Shown here: positions 28,295 through 37,816 of the stretch, in pieces
Layout: each line of letters starts with the position of its first letter
How positions within the stretch are numbered: the first letter of the stretch is position 1
Assembly: GCF_024814375.1 (NCBI RefSeq)
Contig: NZ_JANUXX010000005.1
Coordinates: 1 to 64,000 of the forward strand
Length of the DNA stretch: 64,000 nucleotides
Source: Streptococcus sciuri
GTDB taxonomy: Bacteria > Bacillota > Bacilli > Lactobacillales > Streptococcaceae
Direction of reading: 5' to 3'
Program-made: the position numbers and the translations under genes
The notes under the pieces: generated by a model
Databases searched by the model: none
Told to the model about the DNA's origin: nothing
Seen by the model: the letters and a program-made list of their open reading frames with translations, nothing else

Positions 28295-30535
28295 CTATCT
28301 AACAGTCTCAAGGTGCCAAGTCTGCCATCCAATAAAGCGAATAGCGCCATGTTCGTCCGTTCGTAAGAACCTGCTGTTTACCTTTGCCAAACGTTCCAAA
28401 GTTTCCTGATGAGGGTGATGATAGCGATTATTCTGTCCAGCGGAGATTAGAGTCATCTTGGGTTTGATAGTTTCTAAAAAATGCATGCTTGAAGATCCTT
28501 TTGAACCATGGTGTCCTGCCTTTAGCACATCAACAGACAACTGCGGATAATGTTTTAATAGCACCTCTTCTCCTTCTTTTTCTAAATCGCCTGTGAACAA
28601 AAAGCGTGTTCCAAGAAGATTGCCATATAAGACCAGTGAATCGTTATTTTTACCGTCACCTTGGGTAAAAGGATACAGTACCTGCAAAGAGCTATTCATA
28701 ATAGGCAATTGCTCCCCAGCGACCACGCTACGCACGTGGACTTGCATTGACTTTAGTCGATTGACAAAGTTACTATTTGTTAGACTACCAGGACTGACCA
28801 ACACTTCACCAATCTCAAAAGTTTTAGCAACCACTTCCATATCTCCCATATGATCTGTATCGGTATGGGTGAGAAGAAGCTGATCTATCTTTGAGATACC
28901 TCTACTCTTTAGGTAAGGAATCAGAGTCCGTTCTGCATTGCTATCTGAATTGCCTTTCTGCCAAGTCTTTTTTTGACTAAAGGAAACCTTTCCGCCTACA
29001 TCAATCAATAGTGTCTTTCCAAAAATATCTCTAATGAAGATACTATCACCTTGACCAATATCTACCATAGTCACTTCATTTGTCATAGGATGCTTGGTGA
29101 TAAAAAGTAAACCTAATAACCCAAGAACAAGACATGCACACAGGTATTTACGCTTATGATAATCATACAATAGCCCCATCAAAACTAAAAGGACTAGTAA
29201 CACGACGACACTAGGTGTCCCAAAGACTAAAGGTTTGCCAGCAAAATGCGAAAGAGAGGCAAGTATCGTATCCAATAACTGAAACATTTTGTTAAAGATA
29301 TTTAAACAAATAATCGGTGATAAAAGAAAGGCAAACGTTAATAAGGGCAATATCAAACTCTCAAAAAGAAAAGCTAAGCCAACCGTCAAAAGGATAGATA
29401 AAGGCTGATAACTCGCAAAAAAATAAAGCAAAATGGGGAGCACCCCAAGTGGTATAACTAGTAAAGACACCCATTTGATGCGGTTTTTTGAGAAATGTGA
29501 AACATCAAATAAGGTCAACACAAAGGCAAAGCTAAAACTCATCACCCCACCTGTTGTTAACAAGAAAAAAGGCATGATAATAAAAGAAAGCATCACTGTA
29601 ATAGCAAAATTATCCATTTTTTTGAGACCGCATTGCGTCAAAAATTGCTGAATAAGACTGCGAGTAACAGAGATACTAAATCCAGCGAAACCGCCATAAA
29701 TAAAGGAAAATGGCACTTGCGCAAATAATACTCTCTCCCTGGTCATCCCTAGATGTAAACACAGTTTACGAAAAAGACCTACAAAGCAACTAACATGCAT
29801 CCCTGATAGTGCAAAAAGATGAATAATGCCCAGATTCTTATACAAGTCCTCCATCTCATCAAACGACTTATCAAAATAGCCAAATAGCAAACCTGTCATA
29901 TAGTGTCGCATAGGGGCTTGAAATCTTGAACACTGAATAATCGCTAGACGACGCCACTCTCTGATCCACCCTCGTGGAGTTACCACCGATATAGATTCCT
30001 GATTTAGAATTTTTTCTATTTTTAATAAACGGTTTATCCCCTGCGTTTTTAGAAAAGCACGATAATCAAATCCTGAAAAATTACGCTGTGAAGGAGCTTC
30101 CTCAAGTGTTGCTGTGACCCTCATACGCTGTGTATGATAGAGCGCTTCAAAGCTTCTCTTCTCCTCTTTGCTCTTTAAAGTATAAAAAGCTTGATAAGAT
30201 CTGCCATTTCCCCTTGCTATAAAAGAAAGTAAATCACCATTGATTTTAATTGTATCAGGCAGTAAAACGATTGTCTCCAGAGTTTCAGGCTCTGTCTGAT
30301 AGCTACTTTCAGATTGATACATAGTCATGCCAAAAAAGATAGCACTAGCTGACAAGATAAGTGCCACCTGAGCTACTCTTTTCAAAGAATATTGCCATAG
30401 CAAAAAGAAGCATGACATTATCAAAAGTAACAAAGCAGGCAATTGCCTGCTAAAGATAACATAATAAAGCTCAAGGAGAAGAGTAGCCATATAGATGGGA
30501 GCTAGGGGTAATTTTTTAATCCACTGTGACATCAT
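28295..30535 (-). CDS. comEC: Competence DNA-uptake channel ComEC
   Basis: This 746-aa membrane protein carries the incoming DNA strand across the membrane during transformation. It has an N-terminal domain, the competence membrane domain with GLLFGYFDKSF and LIHLFALSGMHV, and a C-terminal metallo-beta-lactamase-like domain with LTHTDTDHMGD and AGHHGSKGSS. Full length and frame are intact. Its start lies inside comEA (20-bp overlap), so it is coupled to comEA and controlled by the cin-box upstream of that gene. Confidence 0.95.
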   Translation of the reverse strand: MMSQWIKKLPLAPIYMATLLLELYYVIFSRQLPALLLLIMSCFFLLWQYSLKRVAQVALILSASAIFFGMTMYQSESSYQTEPETLETIVLLPDTIKINGDLLSFIARGNGRSYQAFYTLKSKEEKRSFEALYHTQRMRVTATLEEAPSQRNFSGFDYRAFLKTQGINRLLKIEKILNQESISVVTPRGWIREWRRLAIIQCSRFQAPMRHYMTGLLFGYFDKSFDEMEDLYKNLGIIHLFALSGMHVSCFVGLFRKLCLHLGMTRERVLFAQVPFSFIYGGFAGFSISVTRSLIQQFLTQCGLKKMDNFAITVMLSFIIMPFFLLTTGGVMSFSFAFVLTLFDVSHFSKNRIKWVSLLVIPLGVLPILLYFFASYQPLSILLTVGLAFLFESLILPLLTFAFLLSPIICLNIFNKMFQLLDTILASLSHFAGKPLVFGTPSVVVLLVLLVLMGLLYDYHKRKYLCACLVLGLLGLLFITKHPMTNEVTMVDIGQGDSIFIRDIFGKTLLIDVGGKVSFSQKKTWQKGNSDSNAERTLIPYLKSRGISKIDQLLLTHTDTDHMGDMEVVAKTFEIGEVLVSPGSLTNSNFVNRLKSMQVHVRSVVAGEQLPIMNSSLQVLYPFTQGDGKNNDSLVLYGNLLGTRFLFTGDLEKEGEEVLLKHYPQLSVDVLKAGHHGSKGSSSMHFLETIKPKMTLISAGQNNRYHHPHQETLERLAKVNSRFLRTDEHGAIRFIGWQTWHLETVR

Positions 30536-31184
30536 TTTTTAATTTCTCCAGTGTCTTTGATCCGATACCTGAAACATTAGTCAGCTCATCTATCGATTTG
30601 AAACCACCTTGTGCATCACGATAATCTAGAATATCCTGCGCACGCTTATCCCCAATACCTGATATTTTTTTGAGTTCCTCTAAGCTTGCAGTATTGAGAT
30701 TGATTTTATCTGTTGCGTTGCTTTTTGTTGTCTCAACGGTACGTGTACTTGTACTATCTTGATTGACAACACTGATGTTTTCATCAGACTTCGCCACGTA
30801 AACGATAGCTTCATCTGTCAACTTTTGAGCAAGATTAATTGATTTTTTATCTGCTTCTTGGTTGAGGTCACCTGCTTTAGCAATCGCATCTGATACACGA
30901 CTCCCCTCTTTTAGAGTGTAAACACCTTCTTTTTGAACAGCCCCCTTGACGTCTACAACAATGACACTACTTGTCGCTTTTGACGAAGAATGACTCGTTT
31001 CAGTATTTGAGCTTGAAGCTAAAAAACTCGTCGATTGACTCGATAATGATGAAAAAGTTGTCTGTGCTTTTGGTCGCACTAGGACAACGATGAGACAAGT
31101 TACTACAAAAAGACCGCTCACTCCAAAAAGAACCGCTATAAGTACTTTTTGTTCCTTACATTTCTCACGAATGATTTCAAACAT
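30516..31184 (-). CDS. comEA: Competence DNA-binding protein ComEA
   Basis: This 222-aa protein has a membrane anchor (about residues 17-36), a Ser/Thr-rich linker, a SLBB domain (VDVKGAVQKEGVYTL, about 76-125) and a C-terminal helix-hairpin-helix DNA-binding domain (INLNTASLEELKKISGIGDK to the end). It binds DNA outside the membrane and hands it to ComEC. AGGAGG lies before the ATG. A perfect cin-box lies 19 bp upstream of the ATG. Confidence 0.95.
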   Translation of the reverse strand: MFEIIREKCKEQKVLIAVLFGVSGLFVVTCLIVVLVRPKAQTTFSSLSSQSTSFLASSSNTETSHSSSKATSSVIVVDVKGAVQKEGVYTLKEGSRVSDAIAKAGDLNQEADKKSINLAQKLTDEAIVYVAKSDENISVVNQDSTSTRTVETTKSNATDKINLNTASLEELKKISGIGDKRAQDILDYRDAQGGFKSIDELTNVSGIGSKTLEKLKNDVTVD

Positions 31185-31203
31185 AAGATTCCTCCTACTT
31201 GTC

Positions 31204-31211
31204 TATTCGTA
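31204..31211 (-). promoter_or_regulatory. comEA: cin-box (ComX/SigX promoter) of comEA-comEC
   Basis: Minus strand TACGAATA is the exact streptococcal late-competence box, located 19 bp before the comEA ATG and preceded by a T-rich stretch. It marks comEA-comEC as ComX-dependent. Confidence 0.9.
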
Positions 31212-31212
31212 A

Positions 31213-31241
31213 AAAAACAAAAAAACAGCACCAAGTGCTGT
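31213..31241 (-). terminator. plsC terminator abutting the cin-box
   Basis: Minus strand ACAGCAC-TTG-GTGCTGT (31225-31241) is followed by T7-G-T7. The T-tract ends next to the cin-box, so plsC transcription stops just where comEA transcription begins. Confidence 0.88.
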
Positions 31242-31249
31242 GTATTATA

Positions 31250-31990
31250 CTATTTAAGATGTTTTTCTGGCTGCCATACAAAGCTTGCAACCAAACTGAA
31301 CAAAAGCGTACAAATGACGATAAAAATCGCTACTATCCCAAGTGGTATGCGATAGAGATAAGTCAGAGGGTGGCGCTTCTTTGCATCATGATAAAGAGTA
31401 TTCTCACCATCTGCTCGGTCAAACTCCGTTTGGATACGACGTGCAACCTCTTCAATACCATCATCATTCAAGCGTTTAATATCTGAAATGTCAATAGGAT
31501 TCCCAAAGTTCAAGTCAACACGCTCACCTAAAAGAAGTCCTTTAAAGGTCATTGGACCTGCATAGACAACAGGCACAATGCGTACCTTTGCCATCTTAGC
31601 AATGACTGCAACCCCTCCTTTAACATCTGTTGAATGTCGGCTACCGCTTGGAAACATAATCAAAGAGCGACTACTCTTTTTCAACATTTTAACTGGGTAT
31701 TTGATAGCTTCTTGTCCTGGATTAGCACGATCAATGGGAAAAGCACCACACATACGAATCCACCAAGCTAGCATTCGATTAGTAAAGAGCTCTTTTTTTG
31801 CCATAAAAATAAATTTTTTAGGGCGTGTCGCAAATGCCATATAAATCGGATCCCACCAAGTTCTATGGGGTGAGACTAAGATATAATTATCAGACTGATT
31901 GGGAATTTTATCCTGATTGTGATAATGGTTGTTGCCATTAACAAGCCATAGTAAAAAAGCTACTAAGGTACGCAAATAAGTATAGAACAC
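31250..31990 (-). CDS. plsC: 1-acyl-sn-glycerol-3-phosphate acyltransferase
   Basis: This 246-aa membrane-associated enzyme makes phosphatidic acid. It has the acyltransferase HxxxxD motif in VSPHRTWWDP (about residues 40-49), an FPSGSRHSTDVKGG block in place of the usual FPEGTR, and a C-terminal hydrophobic pair of helices. It is divergent from the tRNA methyltransferase and upstream of comEA but separated from it by a terminator. Confidence 0.92.
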   Translation of the reverse strand: MFYTYLRTLVAFLLWLVNGNNHYHNQDKIPNQSDNYILVSPHRTWWDPIYMAFATRPKKFIFMAKKELFTNRMLAWWIRMCGAFPIDRANPGQEAIKYPVKMLKKSSRSLIMFPSGSRHSTDVKGGVAVIAKMAKVRIVPVVYAGPMTFKGLLLGERVDLNFGNPIDISDIKRLNDDGIEEVARRIQTEFDRADGENTLYHDAKKRHPLTYLYRIPLGIVAIFIVICTLLFSLVASFVWQPEKHLK

Positions 31991-32085
31991 GTTTTCACTC
32001 CTTATTTTTACATAGTCTTTCCTATTTTACCACGCTTGATGTATTTTAGAAAGAAAAAATTAATGTACTTGTCAGTTTATTTTGC

Positions 32086-32098
32086 TATAATAAAGACT
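32086..32098 (+). promoter_or_regulatory. -10 box 7 nt upstream of the tRNA methyltransferase ATG (leaderless arrangement)
   Basis: TGCTATAAT gives an extended -10 (hexamer 32086-32091). AAAGACT and then ATG follow. No Shine-Dalgarno motif is present. Confidence 0.7.
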
Positions 32099-32854
32099 AT
32101 GACTGATTCTATTTTAAAAGATGGTGAGCGTATCGATCAACTCTTTTCATCTGATGTCAAAATTATCCAAAACAAAGAGGTTTTTTCTTACTCAGTGGAT
32201 AGTGTCCTTCTGTCACGCTTTCCAAAGATTCCTTCAAAAGGACTTATCGTTGACTTGTGTAGCGGTAATGGTGCTGTCGGACTTTTTGCTAGCCATAAAA
32301 CAAAAGCAAAAATTGTTGAAATTGAACTACAAGAGCGTCTAGCGGATATGGCACAACGCTCCATTTTACTAAATCAACTGGGTAAACAAGTGACCATGGT
32401 CAATGATGACCTTAAACATCTGCTGCAATATGTTCAACGATCAAGTGTCGATTTGATTTTTTGCAATCCTCCTTATTTCAAATCTACCCAAACCTCCAAG
32501 AAAAATCTCAGTCCTCATTATCTCCTTGCACGCCATGAGATTGCAACTAATTTCGATGAGATTTGTGCTATCAGCCAGCAAGCCCTAAAAACAAAAGGAA
32601 GACTAGCCCTAGTACACCGTCCTGATCGCTTCTTAGACATCATTGATACCTTGAGACACTACAAACTCGCTCCAAAAAGAATCCAATTTGTCTATCCCAA
32701 GCCAGCTAAGGTTGCTAACATGCTTCTTATCGAAGCCATTAAAGATGGTTCTCAAGAAGGTATGAAGATACTGCCTCCATTGATAATTCATCAAAATAAT
32801 GGCGACTATACCGATGCCATCTATACCATTTATTACGGAGAAAAATGTGACTAA
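32099..32854 (+). CDS. tRNA1(Val) adenine-N6 methyltransferase-like (TrmN6/YabB type)
   Basis: This 251-aa protein starts [15 protein letters not shown]. It has SAM-binding [14 protein letters not shown] (about residues 50-63) and the catalytic NPPYFK, as in small-domain methyltransferases that modify A37 of tRNA. The start at 32099 is where homology begins; upstream in-frame ATGs fall in the promoter. Its end overlaps the GIY-YIG gene start by 8 bp, a pairing common in Gram-positive bacteria. Confidence 0.92.
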   Translation: MTDSILKDGERIDQLFSSDVKIIQNKEVFSYSVDSVLLSRFPKIPSKGLIVDLCSGNGAVGLFASHKTKAKIVEIELQERLADMAQRSILLNQLGKQVTMVNDDLKHLLQYVQRSSVDLIFCNPPYFKSTQTSKKNLSPHYLLARHEIATNFDEICAISQQALKTKGRLALVHRPDRFLDIIDTLRHYKLAPKRIQFVYPKPAKVANMLLIEAIKDGSQEGMKILPPLIIHQNNGDYTDAIYTIYYGEKCD

Positions 32855-33116
32855 TTCAGAACAAATAGCTTACATGTATGTTCTAGAGTGTTCTGATGGG
32901 ACACTCTACACCGGCTACACGACAAATCTTGATAAACGCATTGCTACTCATAATTCTGGAAAAGGTGCTAAATACACACGTACTAGACGCCCTGTTCGAC
33001 TACTCTATCATGAAGCCTTCCCAGATAAAAAATCAGCTATGCGTGCTGAGAGTCTTTTCAAACAAAAAAAGCGACAAGACAAACTTACTTATATTAAAAA
33101 ACATCAAACAGACTAA
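32847..33116 (+). CDS. GIY-YIG domain endonuclease-like protein (YhbQ/YazA type)
   Basis: This 89-aa single-domain protein has [19 protein letters not shown], which contains the (G)Y-x10-YxG core, then R and HN in DKRIATHN and a C-terminal Glu in AMRAESLFK. Start is GTG at 32847 with CGGAG seven bases upstream, overlapping the end of the methyltransferase gene. The cellular role of this family is unsettled; it may nick nucleic acids. Confidence 0.9.
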   Translation: MTNSEQIAYMYVLECSDGTLYTGYTTNLDKRIATHNSGKGAKYTRTRRPVRLLYHEAFPDKKSAMRAESLFKQKKRQDKLTYIKKHQTD

Positions 33117-33134
33117 GCTTTTAGTCTGTTTTTT
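33106..33134. terminator. Terminator between GIY-YIG gene and mleR
   Basis: AAACAGACTAA (33106-33116) pairs with TTAGTCTGTTT (33121-33131) around GCTT, followed by T residues. The GIY-YIG stop codon is in the stem. Confidence 0.88.
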
Positions 33135-34029
33135 ATGCTTCTTGCTTTCTAAGTTGATCTAATATCTGAATAAAACTTCTGATAGACTCAGGCAGTCTAT
33201 AGTTTTTTGAGTAAGCATAGCTGACATGAAATTCAAACTGCTCCTCCTCAACCAAAGGAATCTTAACAAGCCCTTCCATCTGCGAAAAAAGTACAAAATC
33301 TGTTAAAAAGGTAATACCTAGATTTTCACGTACCATTTGACCAATAACTAGAGGATCTTCAAATTTAAAAAGTACCTTTGCTTTATTATTATAACGTGCG
33401 TTCAGTTTATTAAAGGCATCAAAGTGTATATGCCCTTCATTTAACATAATAAAAGATTCTTTTAAAACATCTTTGAAAGAAATCTGGCTTTGGTTAGCTA
33501 GAGGGTGCTTCTTAGAAACAAAGATATAAAACGGACGTTTATAAATTTCTTTTATTTCAAGCTTAGGATGTCCTAATGATTGCAAACTTCCCAATAAACT
33601 AAAATCCAACTCACCGTCAAGCAAATATTGGAGAAGTATATGAGAACCACTCATCGGTGTCAAAGTAAAATTGGTCATAAAATCAACCGACTCACCCATA
33701 TCTATCAAAGAAGCGAGCAACTTAGCACGAATAATAGGCGGAATCCCTACTCTAATCTCATGATGGGCACTGCGCTCAATAGTTTTTTGAGCTACCTCAA
33801 GCTCCATCAAAATGGTTTGGATATGATTATCTAAAATCTCACCTTCAGCTGTCAGTTTTACCGAACGATGCGAACGATCTTTTAGAACCAAGTCGCAGTG
33901 ATATACTTCCTCTAGGCGCTTTATCGCATAGGTAATAGTAGGCTGACTGACACCAAAAAATTCCGCTACCATGGTAAAAGAAGCCAGCTCTGCCAATTTA
34001 TGGAAATATTCCAAATCTCTTGTATTCAT
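33133..34029 (-). CDS. mleR: LysR-family regulator of malolactic genes
   Basis: This 298-aa regulator has an N-terminal winged helix (MNTRDLEYFHKLAELASF and GVSQPTITYAIKRLEE, residues 1-45) and a LysR effector domain. It is divergent from mleS, the usual position of MleR. The start at 34029 has GGGAG upstream and begins where LysR homology begins; a longer frame is unlikely. It should activate mleS-mleP, probably in response to malate or acid. Confidence 0.9.
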   Translation of the reverse strand: MNTRDLEYFHKLAELASFTMVAEFFGVSQPTITYAIKRLEEVYHCDLVLKDRSHRSVKLTAEGEILDNHIQTILMELEVAQKTIERSAHHEIRVGIPPIIRAKLLASLIDMGESVDFMTNFTLTPMSGSHILLQYLLDGELDFSLLGSLQSLGHPKLEIKEIYKRPFYIFVSKKHPLANQSQISFKDVLKESFIMLNEGHIHFDAFNKLNARYNNKAKVLFKFEDPLVIGQMVRENLGITFLTDFVLFSQMEGLVKIPLVEEEQFEFHVSYAYSKNYRLPESIRSFIQILDQLRKQEA

Positions 34030-34056
34030 GCACATTCTCCCTACCCTTATTGTACC

Positions 34057-34078
34057 ATAATTTGACAATTGTTATAAT
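34057..34078. promoter_or_regulatory. Candidate MleR binding region in the mleR-mleS intergenic
   Basis: An imperfect dyad, ATAATTTGACA facing TTGTTATAAT, lies between the divergent genes and upstream of the mleS promoter. Its form (T-N11-A type) suits a LysR regulator, but the symmetry is weak. Confidence 0.35.
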
Positions 34079-34102
34079 GTTTTTTTATGACTTTTGAAAG
34101 AG

Positions 34103-34132
34103 TTGACTATAAGAAAAACAAAGTTTTATAAT
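34103..34132 (+). promoter_or_regulatory. mleS: Promoter of mleS-mleP
   Basis: TTGACT (34103-34108), an 18-bp spacer and TATAAT (34127-34132), about 50 bp before the mleS ATG. Confidence 0.65.
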
Positions 34133-34181
34133 GGTTATCGTAAGATATTTTCTTATAATTCATCATACAAAGGAGTTCGTT

Positions 34182-35804
34182 ATGAAATCACATGACATTT
34201 TGAATAACCCCTTTTTGAATAAGGGAACGGCATTTACTATGGAAGAACGCAAAGAACTTGGCTTAATTGGTATTTTGCCACCTTATGTGCAAACTATCGA
34301 AGAACAAGCTAAACAAGCTTACGCACACTACCAACGTAAAACGACGAATCTTGAAAAACGTCATTTCTTGATGGAAATTTTCAACACAAACCGCACACTG
34401 TTTTACTATCTCTTTGACCAAAACATCGTTGAGTTCAACCCAATCGTTTATGATCCAGTTATCGCTGAGTCTATCGAACAATACAGTGAACTTTTTGTCG
34501 ATCCACAATATGCTGCTTATCTTGATATTAATCACCCTGAAAATATCGAAGAAACCCTTAAAAACGCTGCTGGTGATCGTGATATTCGCTTGATTGTGGC
34601 AACAGATGCTGAAGGAATATTGGGAATTGGAGACTGGGGTGTCCAAGGAATTGACATCTCTGTTGGGAAACTCATGGTCTATACTGCAGCAGCTGGCATT
34701 GATCCTGCTTCTGTTATGCCACTTGTCATCGATGCTGGTACTAACCGCGAAGAATTATTAAATAATCCAATGTATCTTGGTAATCGTCATGAACGCATTC
34801 GTGGTGAACAATATTACGACTTCATCGACCAATTCGTCCAAACAGCTGAAAAACTGTTTCCTAAATTATACCTACACTGGGAAGACTTTGGTCGCTCAAA
34901 TGCCGCCAATATCTTAGACAAATACAAGGGTAGCATCCCAACATTTAATGATGACATCCAAGGAACTGGTATCGTTGTGCTCGGTGGTATCTTTGGAGCG
35001 CTTGATATTACAGGTGAAAAGTTAACAGACCAAGTTTATCTTTGCTATGGTGGGGGTTCTGCTGGTGCTGGTATCGCAGCGCGTGTTCATGCTGAAATGG
35101 TCGCTGAAGGACTTGAACCAAAAGAAGCTTACAAACGTTTCTTTATGATTGACAAACAAGGACTTCTCTTTGATGATATGGACGACCTCACCCCTGCTCA
35201 AAAGCCATTTGCTAAGAAACGATCTGACTTTGAAAATGCTGGTGACATGACAAACCTTCTGGAAGTGATAAAAGCAGTTAAACCAACTATTCTTGTCGGA
35301 ACTTCAACAAATCCAGGTTCCTTTACTAAGGAAGTGGTTGAAGCTATGTGCAAAAACACAGAACGCCCAATCATCTTTCCAATCTCAAACCCTACTAAAA
35401 AAATCGAAGCAACTGCTGAGCAAGTCATTAAATGGTCAGATGGTAAAGCTTTTGTCGCAACAGGTATTCCATCAGATACTGTTTCTTACAAGGGGGTTGA
35501 CTACCAGATTGGGCAAGCCAATAACGCTCTTATCTACCCAGGTCTTGGACTTGGTATGATTGCTTCAGAGGCATCATTACTAACAGATGAGATGATTGGA
35601 GCTGCCGCTCATTCTCTTAGTGGTCTTGTTGATCCAGGTCAACCAGGCGCTCCAGTATTGCCTCCATTCCAATACGTTACCGAAGTATCTATCAAAGTGG
35701 CAGAAGCTGTCGCTAAAAAAGCTCAAGAACAAGGACTTGCCAAAACCAAAGAAAAAGACATGACCAAAGCTGTCCGCAACCTCAAGTGGTATCCAAAATA
35801 CTAA
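34182..35804 (+). CDS. mleS: Malolactic enzyme
   Basis: This 540-aa NAD- and Mn-dependent enzyme decarboxylates L-malate directly to L-lactate. It has the malic-enzyme landmarks [28 protein letters not shown] with FNDDIQGTG, and [13 protein letters not shown]. The start at 34182 follows AAAGGAG; an in-frame ATG 51 bp upstream is in the promoter region. The closest relatives by sequence feel and context are malolactic enzymes and not NAD-malic enzymes, because mleP and mleR flank it. With MleP it consumes a proton and helps acid tolerance. Confidence 0.95.
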   Translation: MKSHDILNNPFLNKGTAFTMEERKELGLIGILPPYVQTIEEQAKQAYAHYQRKTTNLEKRHFLMEIFNTNRTLFYYLFDQNIVEFNPIVYDPVIAESIEQYSELFVDPQYAAYLDINHPENIEETLKNAAGDRDIRLIVATDAEGILGIGDWGVQGIDISVGKLMVYTAAAGIDPASVMPLVIDAGTNREELLNNPMYLGNRHERIRGEQYYDFIDQFVQTAEKLFPKLYLHWEDFGRSNAANILDKYKGSIPTFNDDIQGTGIVVLGGIFGALDITGEKLTDQVYLCYGGGSAGAGIAARVHAEMVAEGLEPKEAYKRFFMIDKQGLLFDDMDDLTPAQKPFAKKRSDFENAGDMTNLLEVIKAVKPTILVGTSTNPGSFTKEVVEAMCKNTERPIIFPISNPTKKIEATAEQVIKWSDGKAFVATGIPSDTVSYKGVDYQIGQANNALIYPGLGLGMIASEASLLTDEMIGAAAHSLSGLVDPGQPGAPVLPPFQYVTEVSIKVAEAVAKKAQEQGLAKTKEKDMTKAVRNLKWYPKY

Positions 35805-35819
35805 TTGAGGAGAATCGTT

Positions 35820-37097
35820 GTGATAAAATCTAAAATTTGGAATACAAAAATTTCCGGTGTAACTCTCCCCCTCTATCTAGGATTTGTCCTTATCCTAGCA
35901 ATTACTATTGCCATGGACAAACTTCCTCTTAACATGTTAGGTATTACTTTCATGTTAGTTCTTTTAGGTCATCTCTTTTATTGGATGGGAGAGAAGCTTC
36001 CCATCTTCAACTCTTACCTAGGAGGTGGATCCGTTTTTACATTAATTGTTGCTTCTGTTCTAGCAACCCTAGGATGGATACCCAAAAATGTCATTACCGC
36101 CACATCTACCTTTATGAATAACTGGGGGTTTCTTGACTTCTATATCGCCGCTCTTATCTGTGGCTCTATTCTAGGAATGAATCGCAACCTTTTGGTCAAA
36201 GCTTCTGTACGCTTTATTCCTATTTCGTTGATTTCAATGGTGATTGGTTTCTTCTCTGTTGGATTTATCGGTATACTTTTAGGGCAAAGTTTTGGACACT
36301 CTGTAATGTATATTTCATTTGCACAGATGGCTGGAGGTATGGGAGCAGGGATTGTCCCATTGTCTAAGATTTATGCTAGTGCTATCCATGGTAATGCCGC
36401 CACCATCCTCTCCCAATTAGCTCCAGCAACCACTCTAGGTAATATTTTAGCGATTATCGGTGCAGTCTTTATCTCAAAAGCCTTTGCCAATAGTAGATAC
36501 AACGGACATGGTGTTCTCATTTCGGTCGATAAAGCAGACCTTAAGAAAGCACAAGTAGACCTTGATGCGATAAAAATAGGCGTTGGCGTCATGTTTGCCT
36601 CCTCTCTATTTTTAATCGGTGTTATTCTCAATGCTTTTATTCCTAAAATTCATAGTTATGCTTTTATGATTATTATTGTCTTCATCTTAAAAGCACTCAA
36701 TGCTGTTCCAAAATCACTAGAAGAAGCTGTTGTGATGTTTAATCAGGTCATCATGACAAATTTTACCCACGCTATCCTTGCTGGTATTGGGCTTTCCATG
36801 ATTAACCTTTCCTCCCTAGCTCACGCTATGACATGGCAATTTATGCTCCTCAGCCTCACTTCTATTGTTGCCATGGGACTCTCCAGTGCTATCATCGGAA
36901 AATGGATGGGACTTTATCCTGTAGAAGTTGCTATCGGAGCTGGCATGATTAACAACTCGATGGGTGGTACAGGTAATATCGCAGTACTTTCTGCTGCTAA
37001 TCGTATGGAGATGATTGCTTTTGCCCAAATGGCCAACCGCCTTGGCGGAGCCATCATCCTCATTCTAGGTGGTATTCTTATCCAATTCTTTAGCTAA
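35820..37097 (+). CDS. mleP: Malate transporter, 2-hydroxycarboxylate transporter family
   Basis: This 425-aa membrane protein has about ten or more helices and the 2HCT signatures GGMGAGIVPLS and NNSMGGTGNIAVL, as in CitS, CitP and MleP. The start is GTG at 35820 with GAGGAG eight bases before it, 15 bp after the mleS stop. It should exchange malate for lactate and so build a proton motive force. Confidence 0.92.
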   Translation: MIKSKIWNTKISGVTLPLYLGFVLILAITIAMDKLPLNMLGITFMLVLLGHLFYWMGEKLPIFNSYLGGGSVFTLIVASVLATLGWIPKNVITATSTFMNNWGFLDFYIAALICGSILGMNRNLLVKASVRFIPISLISMVIGFFSVGFIGILLGQSFGHSVMYISFAQMAGGMGAGIVPLSKIYASAIHGNAATILSQLAPATTLGNILAIIGAVFISKAFANSRYNGHGVLISVDKADLKKAQVDLDAIKIGVGVMFASSLFLIGVILNAFIPKIHSYAFMIIIVFILKALNAVPKSLEEAVVMFNQVIMTNFTHAILAGIGLSMINLSSLAHAMTWQFMLLSLTSIVAMGLSSAIIGKWMGLYPVEVAIGAGMINNSMGGTGNIAVLSAANRMEMIAFAQMANRLGGAIILILGGILIQFFS

Positions 37098-37147
37098 AAA
37101 ACTAACCACCTATGCTAGCATAATTTTTTACAAAGTATCATCAATAT

Positions 37148-37180
37148 AAAAAAACCGTCCCTATCAACTAGAGACGGTTT
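37148..37180 (-). terminator. Terminator of the rpsP-khpA transcript
   Basis: 37152-37163 pairs with 37169-37180 with one mismatch, and seven A residues on the plus strand give the U-tract on the minus strand. Confidence 0.8.
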
Positions 37181-37182
37181 AC

Positions 37183-37422
37183 TTAGTTCTCATCAATAAC
37201 GAGACGAACTTTCTTGCTTTGAGTAGGCACCGAATAAACAATCGATCTTATCGCCATAATAGTACGTCCTTTTTTTCCAATAATATGACCAATATCTTTG
37301 GCATTGAGATGGAGATGATATTCTAAAAAATCTGGAGTATCTTGCACCTTGATCGTAAAATCTTCTGGTACTGAAATTAAAGGCTTTACAATAGCGATAA
37401 TGAGATTTTCAATGGTATCCAT
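37183..37422 (-). CDS. khpA: KH-domain RNA-binding protein KhpA
   Basis: This 79-aa protein is a single KH domain with the GKKGRT loop (about residues 49-54) that grips RNA. It lies 15 bp after rpsP, the normal Firmicutes order. With KhpB (not in the window) it binds many RNAs and affects cell division. Confidence 0.94.
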   Translation of the reverse strand: MDTIENLIIAIVKPLISVPEDFTIKVQDTPDFLEYHLHLNAKDIGHIIGKKGRTIMAIRSIVYSVPTQSKKVRLVIDEN

Positions 37423-37437
37423 AAGCTGTCACTCGTT

Positions 37438-37710
37438 TTATTTTGAGAATTTTGAATCGTGGAATTTTTTCATAACTCCAGCTTTAGAGAGAATGTTACG
37501 AACAGTATCAGATGGTTGCGCACCTTTAGCCAACCAGTCAAGAACGCGTTCTTCTTTCAGTGTTACTTGATTTTCAGCTACAAGTGGGTTGTAAGTGCCA
37601 ACTGTTTCGATGAAGCGTCCATCACGTGGAGCACGTGAGTCTGCTACATTGATACGGTAGAAAGGTTTTTTCTTAGAACCCATGCGAGTTAAACGAATTT
37701 TTACTGCCAT
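37438..37710 (-). CDS. rpsP: 30S ribosomal protein S16
   Basis: This 90-aa protein begins [20 protein letters not shown] and contains [12 protein letters not shown], the S16 signature. Length is normal. It forms an operon with khpA. Confidence 0.98.
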   Translation of the reverse strand: MAVKIRLTRMGSKKKPFYRINVADSRAPRDGRFIETVGTYNPLVAENQVTLKEERVLDWLAKGAQPSDTVRNILSKAGVMKKFHDSKFSK

Positions 37711-37816
37711 TTTAAATAATCTCTTTTCTATTGATTGGTTAGTAGTGCTCTATCACTCTACCTAAACTAGTATAGCATGCCTTTTTTATCATGTCAAGAA
37801 AAAATCTTGACACCAA

